64,000 nucleotides of DNA from Akebia trifoliata (taxonomy: Eukaryota > Streptophyta > Magnoliopsida > Ranunculales > Lardizabalaceae), in contig CM030710.1 in the NCBI GenBank assembly GCA_017979445.1, positions 18,028,248-18,092,247 on the forward strand, in the 5' to 3' direction. Shown here piece after piece: positions 10,576 to 22,166 of this stretch. Position numbers and translations under genes: made by a program. The notes beneath the pieces were generated by a model, which did no database searches, was not told the DNA's origin, and worked only from the letters and a program-made list of their open reading frames with translations. The number at the start of each line of letters is the position of its first letter. Positions within the stretch are counted from its first letter, which is position 1.

Positions 10576-12860
10576 TCATTGAGGATCAAACTTGAAAACT
10601 CCCAAGTAAGGAAGCATTGCTAAAAAAAAAACCTAGACTGTTTCTATTTCTAGTTATTAGTTTGCCTATTTATTTTGTTTTTTTTTTTTCCTTTTCATTC
10701 AATTATTGATTGTGTATTTGGATTATAGATATTCTGCTTTTGCATATTATCAATTTTTTATGGTTCAATCAAAAGTCATTGGGAATGACCCTAAATAATA
10801 CGAGATTTCAAAGGTATAGTCTTATTGAGGATGGGATAATGGTTATTGAACCATGATTTTTTTACACATGTAAGTATATTTTGATTAAAAATTTAGGTGC
10901 ATGCTTGATTTGGCATTTGACAATTTTCCCTAAAAAAATTAATAAATAAATAAATTCATAAAATAATTGCTGTTAGGAACAACAACGATTTTTTTACTTG
11001 ATGGTTGGTGTGTGACCACATTTTTAATTTGTTTTTTTAATTTTTGCTGTTGGGAACAGCAACATTTTTATTTGTTTAAAAAAATAAAAATAAAAAAAAA
11101 TTGAAGTTCTGTCAACAGCAACAACATGTTGAGGTAAGTGGTGTGTGTGTATAAAATTTATCTATTTTTCTTCCCACACCATCTTCTTAAAAGGGTCTGC
11201 ACTTGAGTTAATCGTCTTTAATAGAGACTAATTCGGTCTCTCTCCATTCGATCGGTTGGAAATCAGTCCAAATCGACTTGAAACTCCATCGTTTTCCTCG
11301 TGATTTAAATATAAGAATTGTCCTCTCCAATAGATTAATAAGAGTCCATTCGATTTGTTTCGGTCTCTTAGTGAAAATCCGATCTATGGGTTTCGAATCT
11401 GAACCAAGAACTTCGCTGCTTTTCGATCCAACATGGGAAATATCGTGGTCAGTAATAAGGGTGAACGAAAACGTAGCCAATGGAATGAGTTCCATGAGTG
11501 CTTCTGCATCGATTTCGAGCTCTAACCGAGCGGTAATGGCAGACGTTCTTTTTTTGTTTTTTTTTTTTTCAAAAAAATGGTTTTTGTTTCGATGTTTAGA
11601 AGAGGATCCCGTACCCCCAGCAAGAACCATCGTTTTTTGTTGAAATCACTGATTGTAGCCGATATTTACAGCCGCGCCTTGAGTTTTGCAAGTTTCTGTT
11701 GTAGTAGTCGAGCCCATCTGTCAGTCGAAAATCTGATCTAGAGTGTTGACGATGAAAAGAAAACGAGAGGATTAAGATACTTGAGATTAAAACTCTGAAA
11801 TGTTTGCAGGCTTTGATGATCATTCTTCGTTTTTAAGGACTGATTGTTTCGGCTAACAAAAAAAAAAACTCGAGTTTCAATTTATTTGTTTTTTTAACGA
11901 TTATCTTAGTAGTCCCTCGAAACTTCAGATTGCTCAACTCAAAAGACTAGAAGTAAATTAGGGAACTCTTAAGATTAATTTTTGGAAAACTGGTGTTGGC
12001 TCGATCATTAGGCTTGAATTTTGAGCTGATTGATTTGAGTCTAACTCGGTGAGTTTGATAATTGGATGGGGCAGCCGGCCAATTTGTATTGGATTAGTTT
12101 GCAGTTTTTTTTTAAAATTGTTGTGATTTCACGTGTTATGGAATCTTGCATATTTGTTTTTCTGGAGTATTCTCTATGGCTTGGTAGAGATTGATTTTTG
12201 GGTGTTTCGAGGGTTGTTATTAGCACACCAATCCTTACTTGTAACGCACGTATTCATACGAAATAATTCTCAAAAGGATTTGGTGTGCTATAAGTAAATA
12301 ATGGGTATACCGATAATGTATCTTATCTGTTTCAATGGTGGTAGGGGATACAAGTCTCTCCCTCGTGTTAAGGATTTTTTTATTTATTTTATAAATATTA
12401 TTTTTATTGTTACATCAACTTATAACAAATCATCCATATTTGTTATTTGATTGCAAACAAAGAAATTGGTGTGACAATAATAATAATAATAATAAAAAGG
12501 AGTTTCTTTAAAAAAAAAAAAAAATCAATTTGTTTAATTCGTTTATTAATAGGCTTCTTTAGGATTTTCTTTTATTGTTTAAAAAAAAAAAAGGGTCATT
12601 TGATTTTAAAAATTTCCGTTTACCCTCAATTCAATATGCTTTGAAATTTTGAATTATTTTGGGTCATCCAAAATAACCCTTGATTGGAACATATAAAGAA
12701 ATATTTGGGATTAAATGTTTGCTTCTAACATTGATATATGTTTGATATGCTTATCTTTAATCATGTGATTAAAATGGTGTCGATTTTGATTAAATATTCA
12801 TGTGATCGGAATGGTGTTTGTTTTGATTAAATATTCATGTGACTCATGTTATAATGATTG
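10576..12860 (+). other. E2 variable 5' leader
   Basis: Non-coding. It starts with AT-rich sequence similar to E4, has a hairpin TGCTGTT/AACAGCA at 11045-11061, then about 1.1 kb (11180-12290) unlike E1 or E4. A 16-base inverted repeat (12221-12236 with 12274-12290, TAGCACACCAA...) closes that block. Similarity to E4 returns near 12620 (TTTTGAATTAT, CCCTTGATTGGA). The ORFs at 11208-11643 on both strands lie in the variable block and have no conserved partner. Confidence 0.6.
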
Positions 12861-13680
12861 GTTTGATTGGACCTATGGGCCCATTTATCTGAAAAGGCCC
12901 CGGGCACACCCCACCCTATTTTGCACACACCACATGCACGTTTACTGTTTTGCACACTTACACGTCCCATATAGCCAACGTGGCACTAGTGCGTGGCCCA
13001 ATCTCTTCGGAGATGCGAAGTCATTCATGAAAACCACAACTCCAGTCACGTACCTTAGAGTATATCAAACTGGGGCATCGATACCGTCTGATCAGGTGAT
13101 TCTGAGAGGTATATTGATGCACCCAGGCTGGAGCGACCTGAGCCTTTGACCTATTGTGAGCCACACAGTCACATGTCCCGATTGCCAACGTAGTACTAGT
13201 ACGTGGCCAGTCCCCTCGTGGGATGCCAAACCATTTATGAAAGCTACAACTCTTGACTCGTACCCGTAGGTACAAAAGATAATCTAAGTATATCAATTGC
13301 ACTTCTTGGTCAAAACGGGTGCCTAAGCAAGATCTTGGCCCGCTGTACCCTACTGTACGAGGGGGATAGACTACGTCTATTCTAGACGAGAGGTATTTAA
13401 GTGGGCCCTTGCTCAGCATTGTACACCACCTCTTAACTGGAGATCAAACTGGCTGTTTTTGGCTTCAGAGAAGTGAATTGAGGTTTTGGATTATCACTTA
13501 TACGGTATATCAAACCAAGTCACCACGTATCGAAAGGTATATAGGTGTGCTTGGGCAAGGGTGAACAGATAAAAATGCATTGCACGTAGTGAACTTAGAG
13601 TCTAGAAACCTTCCCTTGTAGGCCATGACTCGAATTTATCGTGGGTGTTCCCATGTTGCTCTATTTAATCCAATTAAAAG
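12861..13680 (+). other. E2 conserved leader module
   Basis: Homologue of 2150-2960 and 46018-46805, including both copies of the internal duplicated block (near 12965 and 13175). It ends directly at the putative splice donor AAAAG|GTAAGT. Forward and reverse open stretches here also occur in E4 but are out of register with E1. Confidence 0.65.
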
Positions 13681-14119
13681 GTAAGTGGGTGGACCGGTTC
13701 ACACCGCACCAATCAAACCCGCAGTATCGGTCCAACCCAATAAACTTAATTGATGAGACATACTGGTCAATATCAAGTTAAACTAATTAGCCCCATTGGT
13801 AAATGGATCTTATGGATCAACAGATGAAGTGATGCAAGTGGAATATTCAGATCTATTGGGTCGAACCGGCCCAAACTCAAATGGGTACATAGTCCCAATC
13901 ACCTTGCATCAGCCAGTTTAATTCAATGGATTGAATATTTCATACTTCACAAGATCAGTAAATTATGTTCATGTAATATTTCTTAATCGAAATATTTCAT
14001 TGGTTAAAGATTTTGAATCTAGGGGTTAACTTTACCAATGCTATCAAGAGAAACCTCTATTTATTAAAAGTCTACTCTAGGGTCCGTAACTAGTAATCCA
14101 CCTTTGATGGGGTTTTCAG
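13681..14119 (+). other. Putative intron upstream of gag in E2
   Basis: Donor AAAAG|GTAAGT and acceptor TTTTCAG|GG, in the same positions as in E1. It is 439 bases, shorter than in E1 by an internal deletion, which fits relaxed constraint inside an intron. After the acceptor the reading frame stays open into the gag ATG. Confidence 0.5.
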
Positions 14120-14216
14120 GGTTATCATTGCACCCAAACTCAAGCGTCCACCTCCTAGTTGGAGTCGTAAGTCCAGTCGGTTAGAGCGAACGTCAGTACT
14201 AAGTCAACAGACAGAA

Positions 14217-15441
14217 ATGACTTCAGAATCTGACCTCACAGAGATCCGTAAGATCTTGGCAGCTTTTGCCAATGATATCAACAGTATAAGAAGCAAAGTG
14301 GAAGTCTTAGAACATATTTCAGAATCAACTGGCAATCCCATTAATGATCCTAAAGGAAAAAATGGTAGAAGAAAATACAGCGAGACGTGCCCATGAAGTC
14401 TTCGAACTCGATGGAAACGAAGAGTATGTTGATGAGAATCCAGTGTTAGCCAACAGAATGTCTCAACTGGAGTCAGCTATGAAGAGTATAAAGGGTATCG
14501 ATGAAATTGCAGCGGGCATTTAAGCCCTGAACCGTATCCCTAGAATTCATCTGCCAGAGAAGTTTGTGATGCTTGAAATGGACAAGTTCAGTGGGGTAGG
14601 TTGTGCAAAAACACATCTTAAAGTGTATGTTACTAACATGCGCACTATGGGACTTTGTGACGAACATATGAAATTACTGTTTCAACGAACTCTGTCAGGA
14701 TCAACTCTACGATGGCTGATGTCTGAAGATCCAGCTACAGTAGGTACATGGGAGAATATGTCAAAGGCTTTCTGGCATCAGTACAAATACAGTACCGAAA
14801 TTGAAACTTCAAGAAGGGACTTGGAGTCAACTAAACAGAAGAATGGGGAAACATTTACTGACTTCATCGGTCGTTGGAGGGCTAAGGCTGCACAAATGTG
14901 GGATAGACCTTCAGAGAAAGAACAAGTGGCTATTATCTTAAAAAACCTCTCGCAAGGGTATGCCCGACATCTAGTCTCCCAATACCTTCCTACATTCGAG
15001 TCTCTATTGCAAGTTGGTAGCCAATTGGAAGATGCTTTCGCTTCCGGAATCCTTTCCAATCCTTTGGACAACAAGTTCAAAAAGCCTTTCACTAATTCCA
15101 AGTCTAGCGCTGATCACGCCTATGTAGCCAATACGTCTACTACACCCGTCCAATCTACTATCTTGCCTAGTAACCAAGTTAACCCTAGTCAACCTCGACC
15201 ACGTAGGAAATTTACCAATCTTGGTATGCCTTTGAGCATTGTCTTTAAGAAACTATTAAGTAAATGACTCATTGCACCTCTCCAACCTCGACCTTTACCA
15301 AATCCATTCCCCACTTCTCACAATCCCAACCTATTTTGTGATTTTCACCAAAATTCCGGTCATCTCACTGATCGTTGCGTAGCTCTTCGTCATACAGTTC
15401 AAGACCTCATTGACGCCAATAAAGTTACTGTTCCTGCCCCT
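14217..15441 (+). pseudogene. gag of E2, broken by a frameshift and two stops
   Basis: Same protein as the E1 gag. The ATG is at 14217. An extra A in the run near 14361 shifts the frame, a Glu codon is TAA at about 14521, and a Trp codon that E1 keeps is TGA at 15265-15267. The longest uninterrupted piece, 14566-15267, covers most of the gag core (SGSTLRWLM, FTDFIGRWRAKAAQMWDRP). The zinc-knuckle-like segment and the terminal TAG lie beyond the second stop. E2 keeps the Trp that E1 lost and vice versa, so the breaks arose after the copies separated. Confidence 0.9.
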
Positions 15442-16787
15442 TAGCAGCCAAATGTTACTACCAACCCTCTACCCATTTACCAATCTCCTCAGACTTTGAA
15501 CATGGTATCCAATACTCAACTCTCGTTTGACCCAATCCTCTCATCCGATTAGTTAATCATAAACCTCCTAGCCCTCTTTTACCAGAGTGACGGTTCCTAA
15601 TGAGGTTTTCACGACCAAACGCAGTCTTGGCCAAGAGAGAAGAAGTAAGTCTGAAGAATGCAAAGAATCTGAAGAAGAAGACTCAGTCCAACCGCTTAGA
15701 AATAGTTTCTCGAGTTCTCTTTCTGTAATCAAGTCCGTTATCGGTAATTGTCTTTAGTTGTTTATGAGTCTTGAGTCTAGTTCTTTCTATCAATTCAGTA
15801 ATCAAGTTTGTCTTTTTATTTCTTATTTTGTTCTAGTCAAGTTAGTTTGTCGAGTCTGCAATGGTGTCAGTCGCCAATCTAAATTTAATTGAATAAAGAA
15901 AATTTTTGAATACCTTGAGCGCATTAACGAGTTAACTAATAACTGGCTTCAAAGAGGAATTCCATTAATAAGGAACCCCCTCTTGAATGAGAAGATAAAT
16001 GTCTTGCCCGACGAACTAAAGGTCATTGACCTCGGAACAAAAATAATTCCCGAGAAATTCTGATTGGAACTAACTTATCCCTAGAGGAGCACAAAGAGAT
16101 GATGAATTTATTCAGAAAATTCAAAAGACTTGCTTACATGGTCTTAGAGGATATGTCGGTTAAATTTGGAGTGTTGTACAACATGAAATATATACCCATC
16201 CTGTGAGAACACCACATATACAAACCAGAATAGACTAAAATAGTCAGAGGAGGGATTATAAAATGTATCAATGCTGAAATTTTAAAATCGATGGAATAGT
16301 TGAAGTAGCCAGTAAAAATCTCAAGACAATCATCGTGAAAATGTGTCAATCACACATCACACCGGGATTGGCCAGAGAAGTTACCATTTGCATTATGGAT
16401 ATATTACACTTCAATACAGTCTTCTACTAGAGTCACTCTAGTATGATATGGAAGCAATCTTACCGATTAAAAGGGAAAATCCTGTATCTCAAGGTCTTGA
16501 TGGAAGTTAATTGTTAGAAACAGATTGGGTCTGTCAATGGAGAGGAGTCACTCGCATGTTTGACAAGAAAGTCAAAGTTCATAACTTATAAGTCAAGGAT
16601 CTAAGCATCAGACTACCCAAAAAAAATTTGAGTACTCTTCCTCGATCATAGAAAGTTTGAATTCAATTGGAGAGATTCAATTATTAAGGAAATATTATCT
16701 GGAAAAACTGTTAGACTTCAAGATCATGATGGAATCGAATTACCAGAGCCAACCAACCTTGACCGGATCAAATGGTACTACATTTAA
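15442..16787 (+). pseudogene. Collapsed pro-pol relic of E2
   Basis: Collinear with 4760-6103 of E1, with the same deletion joints: gag-pro spacer, linker, pre-RT segment, then integrase from mid-core to the C-terminus, ending at TAA 16785-16787. It has no protease, YVDD, RNase H or integrase catalytic triad. Stops occur throughout. Confidence 0.85.
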
Positions 16788-16925
16788 GGAGGCCATTTTT
16801 GGCCGAATCAATTTTCCTACTATCCAGTTCAATATCTCCTTTCTCAGCTCTTTGCAGCTTTTTAAAAAAAAATGATGCCTTTTTCTTTCTCAGCCCGATC
16901 ACCTAACCTAGGGGAGGGAAAATTC

Positions 16926-17004
16926 GAACTACGTTTTGGTCTAATCCCAAAATTCTGGGGTATGTAGGCAACCTGAGAAATTACTTCAGGCCCGACCACA
17001 TCAA
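16926..17004 (+). other. E2 copy of the foldable 3' UTR motif
   Basis: CTACGT at 16929-16934 faces ATGTAG at 16962-16967; the one change from the E1/E4 form turns a G-C pair into G-U. CCTGA/TCAGG follows as in the other copies. Confidence 0.6.
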
Positions 17005-17302
17005 AATAAAAAAAAATAAAAATAGATTCCCCGACAAAGAAAAAATCTAAAAAGAAAAAAATTTAAAAGAAAAAAATTGTCAAAGTGGGGAAGAAAATTC
17101 AAAGAAAAGAAAATAATTTAAAAGGAAATGCCACACAAGGGGCATTTGGATTTTTGAGCCTCAAGATTCCTTTCATTTTATACTCAGTCCTAAGCTTACC
17201 CATGAAAGTCCTCATAAGTGCCGTGCGAAAAGTCAAGGAAGATAACAATGCATGATCAAACAACAACTCCAGAAGTTCAGACAGGAAAAAAAAAAGAGCC
17301 TG

Positions 17303-17506
17303 CTAGGTTGAAAACCCAAAAGGGCAACTTAGGCAAAAATTAAGGCAAGTTCGCGAGGTTAAAAATCTGAAAGGATGACCTTGACAACAATCAAAACAAG
17401 AAAAAAAGAAAAAATTATAAGCTCGCTAGATCGAAAACCTAAAAAGGCAATCTAGGCAAAAGCTAGAGCATGCTCACTAGATTGAAAACCTGAATAGGCA
17501 ATCTAG
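17303..17506 (+). other. E2 array of four short hairpins
   Basis: Arm pairs: CTAGGTTG 17303/CAACTTAG 17325, CGAGGTTA 17354/TGACCTTG 17376, CTAGATCG 17426/CAATCTAG 17448 (one mismatch) and CTAGATTG 17477/CAATCTAG 17499 (perfect). Inner loops are CCT-AAAA-AGG and CCT-GAAT-AGG in units 3 and 4. Confidence 0.6.
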
Positions 17507-17934
17507 GCAAAACGTAGAGCTATTAAAAAATAAAAGAAAATCTCAGTTGAGTTGAGAAGCTGAAAAGGTAACCCGTGCCGAAATATCAGAAGTCCGAATG
17601 ATCAAGTTTCAATATCCAGTTTGAACCAAATATAGACTCAGTGGATACAAGTATGTCGTCTATGATTGATCTGAAGAGTTTCATGTCCCTAAGTGAACCG
17701 ACGGGGAGAAAGAACAAATTCTATGATGAATTTCAGAAGGAAATATTTTGTTCCAATTTCTTTGAGCCTGACTCAAAATCTTCAATATAAAAAGTCAAAA
17801 TTAAAAGTTAAATCTTTATTGCGCTTTAATTCAAAGAGAGTTAAAATGATTACCGGACCTTCATAAAATCTAACTTTTTATTAAAAAAAAAAAAATCAAA
17901 TCCGAGGTTAATCCCCCGTTTGTTCCTTCAAAGC
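17507..17934 (+). other. E2 3' UTR spacer
   Basis: Non-coding counterpart of 6815-7440, shortened near 17825 by a deletion of about 200 bases that removed most AGGGGCATT-like motifs. Nothing else is visible. Confidence 0.5.
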
Positions 17935-18832
17935 TTAGTTCATTATTCTTATACCCTGGGCAGGTAGAAAAGAATTTCCCAAAAAAATTAGTTCATTACT
18001 CTTTCACTCCGAGTAGGTAGAGTAGAACTTCCAAAAAAAAATTAGTTCATTACTCTTTCACCTTGGGCAAGTAGAGTAGGACTCCCAAAAAAATTAGTTC
18101 ATTACTCTTTCACTCTGAGTAGGTAGAGTAGAACTTTCAAAAAAAAAATTAGTTCATTACTCTTTCACCCTGGGCAGGTAGAGTAGGACTCCCAAAAAAA
18201 TTAGTTCATTACTCTTTCACTCCGAGTAGGTAGAGTAGAACTTGCAAAAATAATTAGTTCATTACTTTTTCACCCTGGGCAGGTAGAGTAGGACTCCCAA
18301 AATAATTAGTTCATTACTCTTTCACCCTGGGTAGGTAGAGTAGGACTCTCAAAAAGCTTAGTTCATTACTCTTTCACTCCGAGTAGGTAGAGTAGAACTT
18401 TCTCAAAAAAAAAAAATTAGTTCATTACTCTTTCACTATGAGTAGGTAGAGTAGGACTCCTAAAAAATTAATTCATTACTCTTTCACTTTGAGTAGGTAG
18501 AGTAGAACTTCCCAAAAAAATTAATTCATTACTCTTTCACCCTGGACAGGTAGAGTAGGACTCTCAAAAAGCATAGTTCATTACTCTTTCACTCAGAGTA
18601 GGTAGAGTAGAACTTTCCCAACAAAAAAAATTAGTTCATTACTCTTTCACCCTGGGCAGGTAGAGTAGAACTCCCAAAAAAATTAGTTCATTACTCTTTC
18701 ACTCCGAGTAGGATAGAGTAGAACTTCCCAAAAAAATTAGTTCATTACTCTTTCACCCTGAGCAGGTAGAGTAGGACTTTCAAAAAATTAGTTTATTACT
18801 CGTTCACCTAGGGTAGGTAAAAGAAGACATTC
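17935..18832 (+). repeat. Tandem repeat, about 17 units, same two-type family as E1
   Basis: Same TTAGTTCATTACTCTTTCAC units with alternating CCTGGGCAGG and TCCGAGTAGG types. Order and number differ from E1, and the alternation is broken in places (two CCTGGG-type units in a row near 18260-18330), as expected from unequal exchange or slippage. Confidence 0.9.
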
Positions 18833-19175
18833 AAATTTTACTCAGATTATGCTCACTTTGCTCAGATTATGCTTAGTTTTTTTTCTCAATCTTTAATCAG
18901 TTTCACACAATACATATACTCACACTTGTACTTTTTAGTCAGGGAGAATTCTCTAAAATTCAAGGATCTGACACTGCCAGTGAGAGCTCTGCACGAGGAC
19001 CTGATCTTTTTTAGTTCGGGGAGAGTTTTACCCTCAAGGATCCGAACACCCCGACGAATTGCTAAATCAGGCTGCAAAATGAACTGTCATTAGCTTTGGC
19101 ATTCAGATATCGCACTATCTACCAAAATAGATTTGCTATCTAGTTTGCTTCAACCATCTGCCAAAGAGGGGCATC
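18833..19175 (+). other. E2 conserved 3' tail and polypurine tract
   Basis: Homologue of 8463-8831, ending AAAGAGGGGCATC before the LTR. The short tail frame open in E1 and E4 is disrupted by indels near 18985-19010, although the shared TGA (19079-19081) is still there. Confidence 0.7.
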
Positions 19176-20900
19176 TGTAGACACCTCATTTTTGCACTCG
19201 CCTGATTAATCAACTCGTCAACTCGATCGCAATGATTCCCAATGATGGATGTTTATTCCATTGTTTTATTTGTTATCAGATATGTTTCAGAAATTCGGAT
19301 GAGGTATCTCGAACTGACAAAACTGTAGAAACCACGTTACGCTAGGAAAATGTAACCCCAGAAGCTTAGAAATCATCATTTTTCAGACAAAAAGAAGCTT
19401 TGCGATAAAAATCACTAAAAATAACCAAATTACCAAAATACCCTTAACATCAAAATGAGCCTAGAGCCTACGTTACGCTAAGGAAAACTCTTTCCAACAC
19501 ATAAAATAACAAATCGAAATCAAATAAATCATTTCACCAATTTTAACAAAATTTGACAAAATTACGAAAATGCCCCTCATGAACTTCATGACCATTTCAC
19601 ACAAAAAAATTTATAAATGACACAAACTAATATTTCCATTGAATTCCTTATGAAAAATCGATTCTAAAACATCCTAGAATATTAAAAACCGACTTAAAAC
19701 GTGAAAAGTCCTCTCCGGGGGTAAAACGATAATTTCACAATTTTCATAATTAAAAATTTTGAAATTAATAAATAAAATATTAAATAATTAAAGTGAAACA
19801 TTAATGAAATTAATTTAAAATTTTGAAAACTAAAAAAATCGATCAATCGGGCTCTCATGAAAAATTGTTGAGGGTTCGTGAGATATTTCTTTAAGGACCC
19901 CTCCATTTGGGGGTCCAAAGAATTAAAGATATAATAGAGGGGGGTGTTCCAAAAATTTAAAGTCAATCAAGAAAGACTAAAGTCAAGATATTAAAGTCAA
20001 TCAAGCAAGACTAAAGTCAAAATTAAAGTCAAAGTCAAGATATTAAAAGTAAATCAATTAAGACTAAAGTCAAAATATTAAAAGTCAATCAAATAAGACC
20101 AAAAGTCATAATAGAGTTCTAATTAAATAATAACTCAATCTAATAGAGTTCTAACTAAAACATAACTCCACAAAAAATAATTCTAATTAAAACACAACTC
20201 TATCTAAAACAAGTCTAACTAAAACACAATTCTAATTAAAAGAACTCTAATTAAACACTAACTCCATCAAAATCAACCCCTAAAAAATCTATAAATAGGG
20301 GTGCTCACACCCTATTTTGGTATCAAATCATAAACCCTAAGAGAAATAGGTCTAAAAGCCCCCTAGCCTCCCATAAACCCTAGTTTTGGAGTCCCAACTC
20401 CTTACCTAACATCCCTCCTTCGATTTTAGCTTAAAAAATACCTAAAAGCCCTTCCAAAACACCCCAAAATCCATAACAAACTCGAAGAATCCAGATAAAA
20501 AAAGGAGATATCTTGCCTCGTAGATCAGAAATCAAATCCGGAGACAGAACGAAGCAAGGAATACGGTACAAGGAGTAATTTTTGTCGGATCTGAGGGAAC
20601 AAGGTCTTTGCTATCAGAAAGGTATAATTTCTTACTTTTTATTATTATCTAGGTTTTTTTTAGCAATGTAACTTATTTGAAAATTTAGTAGAGGCCGATT
20701 TTGGCTGGGCGGGGTTGGTGTCTAACACCTTCCAACCCCGTAACATGATCCCCGAATTCAGTTTTTTTCTGTTATAGATTAATTTTTTTATCCGTTTAGA
20801 GTCATTGATCGGTTCCTAGACCGTAATAACTAGGTGGCGACTCCCAAACCTCAAGGGTCAAAAGCGGATCCGCGCACCCGCCGGATCGAGGGCGCTTTCA
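19176..20900 (+). repeat. 3' LTR of E2, 1725 bp
   Basis: TGTAGACACC to GGGCGCTTTCA, preceded by the purine tract. It has the same U3 subrepeats and a TATA box near 20290 in the same CTATAAATAG context. It abuts, without spacer, a 72-bp LTR end belonging to E3. Confidence 0.95.
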
Positions 20901-20972
20901 ACTAGGTGGCGACTCCCAAACCTCAATAGTCAAAAGCGGATCCGTGCACCCTGCGGATTGAGGGCACTTTCA
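20901..20972 (+). repeat. 72-bp 3' end of an Ogre LTR (E3 5' LTR remnant)
   Basis: ACTAGGTGGCGACTC... to GGGCACTTTCA, matching the last 72 bp of the other LTRs. It begins exactly where the E2 LTR ends. If E1/E2 inserted here, ACTAG (20901-20905) is the right-hand target duplication. Confidence 0.85.
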
Positions 20973-21621
20973 ATACCTTAGGATATATTAAACTGGGGCA
21001 TCAGTACCGTCTGATCAAGTGACTCTGAAAGGTATATCGATGCACCCAGGCTGGAGCGACCTGAACCTTTGACCTATTCTAAGCCACACAGTCACATGTC
21101 CCGTTTGCCAATATAGTACTAGTACCTGGTCGGTTCCCTCGTGGGATGCCAAACTATTTATGAAAGCTACAACTCTTGACTCGTACCCATAGGTATATAT
21201 CAAAGATGATCCAAGTACATCAGTTGTACTTCTCTATCAAAATCAGTGCCTAAACAAGATCTTGCTTCGATGTACTATGGTACTAGGAGGATAGATTACG
21301 TCTATTCTAGAAAAAAGGTGATTTAAGAGTGCCTTTGCTCAAGCATCGCGTGCCACCTCTGATCTGAGGATTAAACTGGCTGCTTTTGGCTTCAGAGAAG
21401 TAAGTTGAAGTTTTAGATTATCACCTATATGGTATATCAACCAAGTCACCACGTACCGTATAATTGAGTACGCTCGAGAGGTATATAGGTACACTTGGGC
21501 AAGAATGGCTAGATAAATTGCATTGCACATAGTAATCCTAGAGTCTAGAATTATTCCTATAGGTCACGACTCGAACTTATCGTGAGTGTTCCCGGGTTGC
21601 TCTGTTTAATCCAACCAACAG
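20973..21621 (+). other. E3 leader, second half only
   Basis: Begins ATACCTTAGGATATATTAAA, which matches the middle of the conserved leader module near 2335. The PBS and some 2 kb of leader present in E1/E2 are absent, so E3 could not have primed reverse transcription in its present form. It contains only the second copy of the internal duplication. Confidence 0.65.
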
Positions 21622-22043
21622 GTAAGTGGGTGGACTGATTCAGACTGTTCAAACTAAACCCTCTATATCGATCCAACCCAATCGATGAAATGTACTAATC
21701 AATTTGAACCAATTAAACCAGTTGGCCCAATTGACAAATGGATCAAACTGATCAATGCCAAATCAGTTGGACTAATTGGTTACACTTTTAAAGATCTAGA
21801 CCACTTTATATAGAAAGATTCGATCTTAAGATCAAATTAATTTGTCTGATCAAAGGTTCAATCCCAAATCAGGGGTAGATTCGTGTCTAACCTTTCTTAC
21901 TTTCTTGGTTACCATAGACTTATAGTGCATTTGGATTCGATATTTCTCACTGGACTTAGGTTATTTTATATCAAAACTTTAATCATGTGGTTAAGAGTCA
22001 AACCTTTATAGTCAATGGTTGACCTTGGTTTACTTCCAATCAG
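21622..22043 (+). other. Putative intron upstream of gag in E3
   Basis: Donor CAACAG|GTAAGT, acceptor CTTCCAATCAG|GTG. The interior is mostly unlike E1/E2, whereas sequence on both sides is similar. Downstream codons read VIIDPK, close to VIIAPK before the E4 gag, although the splice phase differs by one base from E1/E2. Confidence 0.5.
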
Positions 22044-22166
22044 GTGATAATTGATCCCAAACGTTCTAAACCTCCATCTGTACCACTTTGGGTCCGTGAA
22101 AAAAGTCGTTTTTCTAGAGTACCATTGCCAAGTAGTCAGTCTTTGCCACCAAAAGAAACTAGTACC

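Larger units (their letters stand above)
8832..20900 (+). mobile_element. E2: Ogre/Tat-type non-autonomous element, LTR to LTR
   Basis: 5' LTR 8832-10556, PBS at 10558, gag relic, collapsed pol, structured 3' UTR, alternating tandem repeat, tail, 3' LTR 19176-20900. Both LTRs are 1725 bp. It shares the internal deletions, gag end and 3' repeat family with E1 but differs from it by several percent by eye and by many indels, so the pair is not a fresh duplication. No simple 5-bp duplication flanks 8832 and 20900 (GCATC against ACTAG), because its 5' LTR is also the 3' LTR of E1. Confidence 0.9.

Noticed and set aside
8832..20900. E2 as an independent insertion
   Set aside because: Flanks GCATC and ACTAG do not match, and the bases before 8832 are the purine tract of E1, so the left end is not a target junction.
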